Below are positions 58,920-64,000 of a stretch of DNA of 64,000 nt, one piece after another (position 1 is the stretch's first letter; the number at the start of each line of letters is the position of its first letter). The translations under genes were made by a program, and so were the position numbers. The stretch is from Lutjanus erythropterus (lineage: Eukaryota > Chordata > Actinopteri > Lutjaniformes > Lutjanidae), in assembly GCA_020091685.1 (NCBI GenBank), contig CM034603.1, positions 25,822,298-25,886,297 of the forward strand. The letters run 5' to 3'. The notes beneath the pieces are model-generated. The model had not been told where the DNA came from, searched no databases, and saw nothing but the letters and a program-made list of their open reading frames with translations.

Positions 58920-59762
58920 AAACTGTCATCAGATGACAGCCGGTGGGTTCCGAGATAGCGCTTCCAGCCATTGTGTTCTGCCTCTTTCAGTCTCCACGCT
59001 CCACTGTTTACCTGCATGCACAGTCGGCTCAAACCTGACTGGTCAATACAACTTGGACTAAAAACGGACTACAAACGGAAACCAGAACACTTCTGATACC
59101 AGAATCTTGTCTCTTCCCAACAGATTCTGCATTTATATATAGAGATCTGTTTATAGAGGATATGCAGCTGGTAGCGTAGATTGTTTGGAGGTACAAAGAG
59201 TCAGCGATGAGGAGAGAATGTTGAAGTTTTTATTAAGTTTTATTAAGTTATTATCTCAGTCTTATTATCTCTAATTCTTTCTGACATGTTCTTTCATGAG
59301 ATTTAAACTTGTTTTTCAGCCACTTGAGGGCAGCTCAACAAGCTCTAAACACAACATTAACAAATTATAACATTATAAAGTTGCTGTTTGCAAACATATT
59401 AGGACCAGAATAAGCATTTGTGTCCATTATTCCCACTTCTTTTAGCTCTGTTTTGGTCTCCTCCAGCTCCTGTAGGAAATATCTGGCTCCTCACATGTTC
59501 ACTAACAAATCACTGGTAGTGTACAGGGCGTTTTTCAGAGTGTGTTTCCAGAGAGTTTTATCACGCTGAAAACAGCTGCTTGCTGTGGCTGAAAACAACA
59601 CTGATGAGAACAGTGAACCAAAGGCGCTAAAACACTGTTTACGGCTGAGGAGGACTGCTGATGATGATTCATGTAGGTTCATCATACAGTTGATTCCTCT
59701 CAAATATACATAGCCATTTGATCCGTTGTTAATATAAAAATATTGATTATAGCAGCTTTAAA
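58920..59762. mobile_element. Probable non-autonomous dispersed element
   Basis: The left part 'gtcatcagatgacagccggt' and the right part 'gttgttaatataaaaatatt', gattatagcagctttaaag, resemble the ends of a fish repeat of this size. I could not demonstrate inverted ends or a target duplication, so the boundaries are approximate. A CTCF-like word (ccacttgagggcagc) lies at 59320. Confidence 0.35.
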
Positions 59763-59769
59763 GAATATA

Positions 59770-60820
59770 CTAACACATGCTTGCATAAAGACAACACAAC
59801 TGGAGTGAGTTTTCAGAGCCAGAGAGAGTGAAGGAGATGGGAGAATAGGGAAACTCGTGAAGTTTGTTTTGGGAAAGTGTAAGTGACCTCCTCAAACTCT
59901 CAGTCCAGAATAATCATTTTCACTGCCACTAGACTGGCTACATAATTGTGTGGAATGCAAAAATCTGTGCAATTCCTTTGCTTCAGCTTCTCTAAGTAGT
60001 GTTGGATTTATCCTGTCAGTAAGCTGTGATCCCCTGATGCCTCTCTGTGAGTGATAAAGTGAGGAAAGAAAGGGGTTTGCTGAGTGAGACATGTACAGAC
60101 AGTACAGAGGGAATAAAAGCTTCCACATCAAATCTGACAGAGCAAATGGAGCTCAATTTACACAGATATTATATTCAAGTGATTTCCACATTCCAGCCAC
60201 CGACTTCCAATTTTCTCCACTGAAAGACATAAAACAATTCAAACTCGGAAGCCAACAATGAATGTTGTCCAGCACTGTCTCACAACACACAGCCACGCTG
60301 CAGTGGCTTCATAAATTAGTTCGAGCAGCGTGTCTCGCTTTTGCTATATAAGGCACTCGGCGAGTAATCACCGAAAAAGCATGTTCCTTTAGTCACAACC
60401 TGGGAATTTGGAGATTTTGACAAGACTCTGCACAGAGTCACAGCGCAGGCACCAGTTGGACAGACACGTGGGTGGACAGCACAATCACAGGCAGAATCAG
60501 AAACAGTCCCCTTTACTGCTTCTCTTAGTTGTTCTTTGCTCTCTTCTTGTTTATTCAATTCGTTCAGTCTTTAAAAATCTCTATATTGGTCAAATAATCA
60601 AAGGGTCTTTATATATACTCTGTTACATGGACATGTTACACGTAATATTTTGACTAAATTGTACTTAATCGATATTTTTTCTCAGTTATATTGTGCTACA
60701 AATGAGATTCTTTTCGTGTTATAACATGATGTTTGTCATGTATTTTTTAATTTTGCATTTGGAGAAAATAGTTGAGATGTTGAGTATAAAGTCAAACTAT
60801 TAGTATTAGTACTAGGAATA
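59770..60820. other. Non-coding interval; TATA-like box at 60343
   Basis: The word ctatataaggc (60343-60353) lies in a locally GC-richer context (cactcggcgag follows). No transcript or coding frame can be linked to it. Confidence 0.4.
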
Positions 60821-60824
60821 TGTT

Positions 60825-61175
60825 GTGATAACAGAATAAGTTTTTTTTTTTTTCTTATTTTGCATTCTGAGGAAAAAATCTAACTTACAGTGTTAGTACC
60901 AGACATACAAAAAATGAATCATGGAAGAAAGATGTTTTTTTTTTTTATTTCGCAGTTTGGAAATAAAGTCTAAATGTTGAGAATTAAGTTGAAATAGAAT
61001 TTTGACTTTATTCCAGTAATGCAAAATGAAAAATACTTCTTCCTCTCATTCATTTTTTTGAAGTAGGCACTAATACTGAAAGTTCAACTTTATTCTCAAA
61101 ATCTAAAATTAAAAAAAATCTTCCTTTTCTCTTATTTTTCTGTGATGTGGCCCTAAGATACTCAGCCACAACATA
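60825..61175. repeat. 'gagaataaagt' dispersed repeat relic
   Basis: Repeated words such as 'gactttattccagtaatgca', 'aactttattctcaaaat' and 'gagaattaagttgaaata' occur in both orientations, with T-runs at 60841 and 60936. The right edge 'tgatgtggccctaagatact' resembles a common fish transposon terminus. Boundaries are uncertain. Confidence 0.5.
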
Positions 61176-61179
61176 ACAA

Positions 61180-61660
61180 ATTAGTATGTTTTAACAGAAA
61201 ACTTTTTTGCTATAATGTGTGACTTAATTAAAAAAAAAAAAATCTCATTATTAGACAAAATAACATACCTTTTTAACCCAAGAAACATCCCCAAGATGCA
61301 GTATCCTACTAAAGTGTTTGACCTCATAAAGTAACAGTACGTGCACATGAGTACACTATTTGGCTTTGACTTAACCCATCTATACAGATACTACAATCCT
61401 TAAAATGTGTTGTTTTTCATTTTCACACCCCAAACATCTCAGATCCTCTTCAACTGGTAAAAAGCCACACAGCTCAAATTTCAAACGTGCACAAACAACT
61501 GTCTCTTTGAATAAAAAATGGATATAAACGTGTGGATCAAATAACTGCGCTTCCCCTGTACAAATGTGTCACTGAGACATTGAAAAACATGTCCCAGACT
61601 TCCCTTTTCTAATAAGGGAAAGTATGACAGGCATGTACGCCGCCTCCCACACTCTATTTG
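61180..61660. other. Non-coding interval, nothing recognised
   Basis: Ordinary AT-rich sequence with one poly-A run at 61230. No repeat or gene was identified. Confidence 0.5.
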
Positions 61661-61669
61661 TTGTCCTTT

Positions 61670-62380
61670 ATTCCCGCGACGCGTATAAAAAGGGGAAAAA
61701 TGAATGTGATATCTTTTTACATCTCCAGTCCTTAAAGCTCTCCGGTGGCTGAGGAACCCCCATATTTCCACCCCTTCGCCCTCCCCACCAAGAGAAAAAG
61801 TTTAAAGCCCCTCGCTCAGCTGGGTTCTCCCTTTGTACAGAGAATGTTCAAAGTATTACACTGTCACTAATCATCCATGTTACAACATCTCGAGCAGCGA
61901 GGGCTCTCGCTCTGACTCCACCAAACCATTATGGTGCCACGGGGTTGAAGGAATAGTCCACTTTGATCTCCTCAGAGGAGAGCTATGGAGACATCTTTCA
62001 GCCTCTCTGCTCCTCTCCTCTCCTCTCACCCCTTCTGCTCTCCTCCCCCTCACTCCCTCTGGTGAGAGACTTTAAACAGTAGGCTGCAGGCTGTTATTTT
62101 GGGAGGGCCGAGGGCCGAGGGGGCGAGCGAAGAATAATATCTTGTACTCCAGGGCCCGGACGGCTCCCCCAGCCCATCAAACGAGTAACAAATGCGGTTA
62201 CAGACCCATAAAGAATAAAGGGAGGGGGAGAGAAGAAGAACGAGGGGGCAACATTTTTCTGACACAGTTTTACGGCTCTGCTTATTACAAGGAGCAGCTT
62301 TAAGCTCTCCCTCCTCTGCTCGCTGTGCTCGCCGCCTCCTTTATCAGTCATATCTACACATTCCTGCAACGATGGAGGGG
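61670..62380. promoter_or_regulatory. GC-richer block with TATA-like box: candidate regulatory region
   Basis: TATAAAAAGG (61684-61693) directly follows a CpG-rich word (cccgcgacgcg). Downstream, 62095-62350 is complex and GC-rich (gagggccgagggggcgagcg; 'gcggttacagacccataaag') and contrasts with the AT-rich flanks. I see no coding frame with homology on either strand. The block could be a promoter, an enhancer or a conserved non-coding element. The call rests on composition and one motif only. Confidence 0.3.
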
Positions 62381-62604
62381 TGCAGGATGGAGAGATGGAC
62401 TGGGACAAAGAGCTGACTAGAGAGTGGTGTGCCAACATAAATGAGAGTGGATTGGCACATTTCATTTTATATATTTATAATAAATAAACTGAAATCAAGC
62501 TTTTGGGATTGATGCAAGGATGTGAAGAATCTTATTTTTCCTCTTTTGTGGTCTTTTTGTGGATATTTGATAAATGTCTGCATAGTACTGAATCTTCAGT
62601 TTGA

Positions 62605-62770
62605 GTTATTAAAATGCCTTTATTGTTATGGCATAATCATGTTAAACCTTAAAACAAACTCCTGTGCGTGTCTGCGTGAAGGCATTTTCATTGTTTTTAA
62701 AGAGTTGAATTTGTGTGATTTTTCTGTATCCTCATCAAAAAGGCACCAAACAAATTCAATTTGAGTCTAA
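62605..62770 (+). repeat. Dispersed element, second copy (see 36.2-36.5 kb)
   Basis: Shares cctttattgttatggca, 'attgtttttaaagag', 'ttgtgtgatttttct', and 'aaaaaggcaccaaacaaatt' in the same order as 36213-36470. This copy lacks the inner palindrome. The 80-codon frame over it (62522-62764) is not a gene. Confidence 0.55.
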
Positions 62771-62944
62771 AAAGAATTCCTAACTCCTACATTAAAGATT
62801 AATAATAATTACAATAACACAGTGCAAGTTTTTTTTATTTTTATTTATAGTTATCTATAATTCTTAAAAATACCAGTGAAAGGTTACTGTTTCATTGACC
62901 TGACCCTTATTGGGTTATATATATAGAAATAATTTATAATTGAC

Positions 62945-63035
62945 CGATATATTGATATTGTAATTTTGTTACTTCCTAATATCAATATCAGCATCAGCCA
63001 CAAAAATCTGGTATTGGTTGTGCCCTAATTTCAAT
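62945..63035. mobile_element. hAT-like relic ('ACCGATAT...' family)
   Basis: The sequence 'gaccgatatattgatattgt', then 'atcaatatcagcatcagcca' and 'ctggtattggttgtgcccta', resembles the fish non-autonomous family whose ends read like CCGATATCGGTAT. It is heavily decayed and no flanking duplication was found. Confidence 0.45.
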
Positions 63036-63039
63036 ATTT

Positions 63040-64000
63040 AGAAATTACATCTTACTTTTTTGTTCTACAAAAAAAATCACATTCAAAAACGTAATCATGA
63101 TAAAATTTCAATTTCAATTCATATAACACAATTCATATAATGTACCTAATTATTAAAAAGTACTTAGTGTATTTAAAATAACACAATTTTGTATAGAAGT
63201 TGCATTAGTGTATAACAGTCCTATTGCTATTTTGACTAACTGGTCCTTTTTCATTTCTTCTATTTAAGTTTTGTGAAAATATTGTACTTTAAACATCACA
63301 AGAGTAATGCTGCTGCTGTTAACGTACCGTGTTTTTATAATTAATAAATATAGATAATTCACACTTGTATTTATTGATTGATTTCAGAATCATTTTAATG
63401 TTTTTATCTCAGCCATTTCACCAACAATTTGTTGTTTTTTACATGTGCTCTATAAATAAATCGACTTGATTGACTACATGTTGGAATAAAAATGCTTTTC
63501 TCAAATTATTCAGTAACATCAGGTTTTACACGTGATGACTGTATGTGACTAATAACACTCACAACAAACTATGTAAGTAGTGTAATTTGTAAACTTGTGA
63601 GCTTTATTGGGTGGCATGAATATTGGAGACTCTTACACACTTTGTAAGTTTGTTGATTTTTGCATGAAAGTGAAAGACAGTAGCTAAAGTTGCTCCATAG
63701 TTATTATTCAGTGAGCTTCATTTACCCTTGTGTTTGAATTCTGTGTGACATATGTCCAAGACGTATAAACAAAAAATGACCGTTTTGCTGCTCAACATCG
63801 GTTAGTGAAGATGCAGAATAAATACTGAGGAAACATGAGTACCCAAAACTCTGTATTTACTGCATGTAAACGCTTAACCAGTAACAGCAATAAAGAGCCA
63901 TTATTTACAAATTATAGTAATTAAGTTTTATTTATGTGCTTTTCAATAATTATCACTTTTGTCAATAAGTATATAACTATAATATTTGTTTTACCTCCTT
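63040..64000. other. AT-rich non-coding end of window
   Basis: No exon or repeat was assigned. A stretch near 63920 (aagttttatttatgtgcttttca) is reminiscent of short fish repeat ends, but is too brief to call. Confidence 0.5.

Overview
The window looks like a stretch of a ray-finned (teleost) fish nuclear genome, probably percomorph. The evidence is an AT-rich composition, abundant (CA)n, (AAT)n, (GATG)n and (ATTC)n microsatellites, and repeat relics that I recognise as common in fish genomes: an RTE/Rex3-like LINE end, the 'pan-fish' retroelement 3' segment, hAT-type non-autonomous elements with 8-bp target-site duplications (TSDs), and several long terminal-inverted-repeat (TIR) elements. 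Every open reading frame I examined is short, low-complexity or inside a repeat. The only stretch with recognisable protein homology is a decayed LINE reverse-transcriptase C-terminus at about 20.8-21.1 kb. I see no convincing protein-coding exon, tRNA, rRNA or CRISPR array. The window is best read as intergenic DNA or the interior of a very large intron.

Layout. 0-3 kb: unique, no gene. 3.1-3.7 kb: a degenerate minisatellite folded into a 103-bp-arm inverted repeat. 4-7 kb: microsatellites, a hAT-like end, and a weak first-exon-like start at 5.62 kb. 6.9-7.5 and 10.3-10.75 kb: two copies of a GGTTCTA-type tandem element, the second with an internal pre-miRNA-like hairpin. 14.7-15.5 kb: a hAT-like element, bounded by (CA)n on its left. 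17.2-17.7 kb: old retroelement ends. 18.7-19.1 kb: relic shared with 47.0 kb. 20.8-21.4 kb: Rex3/RTE-like relic and a hAT-like end. 23.0-23.7 kb: first copy of a repeat carrying a consensus DR1 nuclear-receptor motif. 25.1-26.2 kb: a hAT-like element of the same family as 14.7 kb, in the opposite orientation. 27.1-29.5 kb: pan-fish repeat, (GT)n, a diverged 250-bp tandem duplication and a TIR relic. 33.3-33.6 kb: a complete hAT MITE with a perfect 8-bp TSD and an internal CRE. 36.2-38.6 kb: nested palindrome element, a GC-rich block, then an element with about 150-200-bp inverted ends. 39.8-40.6 kb: hAT-like element and (AAT)n. 46.6-49.2 kb: LINE-tail relic, then a TIR element with the second DR1 repeat nested inside it. 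50.3-51.2 kb: a GTTGCACCAAC-ended TIR element. 54.7 kb: a solo arm of the 48-kb element. 58.9-61.2 kb: two further dispersed repeats. 61.7-62.4 kb: GC-rich block with a TATA-like box, the best regulatory candidate. 62.6-63.0 kb: relics of two more families.

There is no gene network or novel multi-gene system to describe. The sequence history is repeated insertion, nesting and decay of non-autonomous transposons. The most interesting observations are transposons that have dispersed ready-made transcription-factor motifs (DR1, CRE, CTCF-like) and several hairpin-forming elements. Family names come from memory of consensus sequences and were not checked by search.
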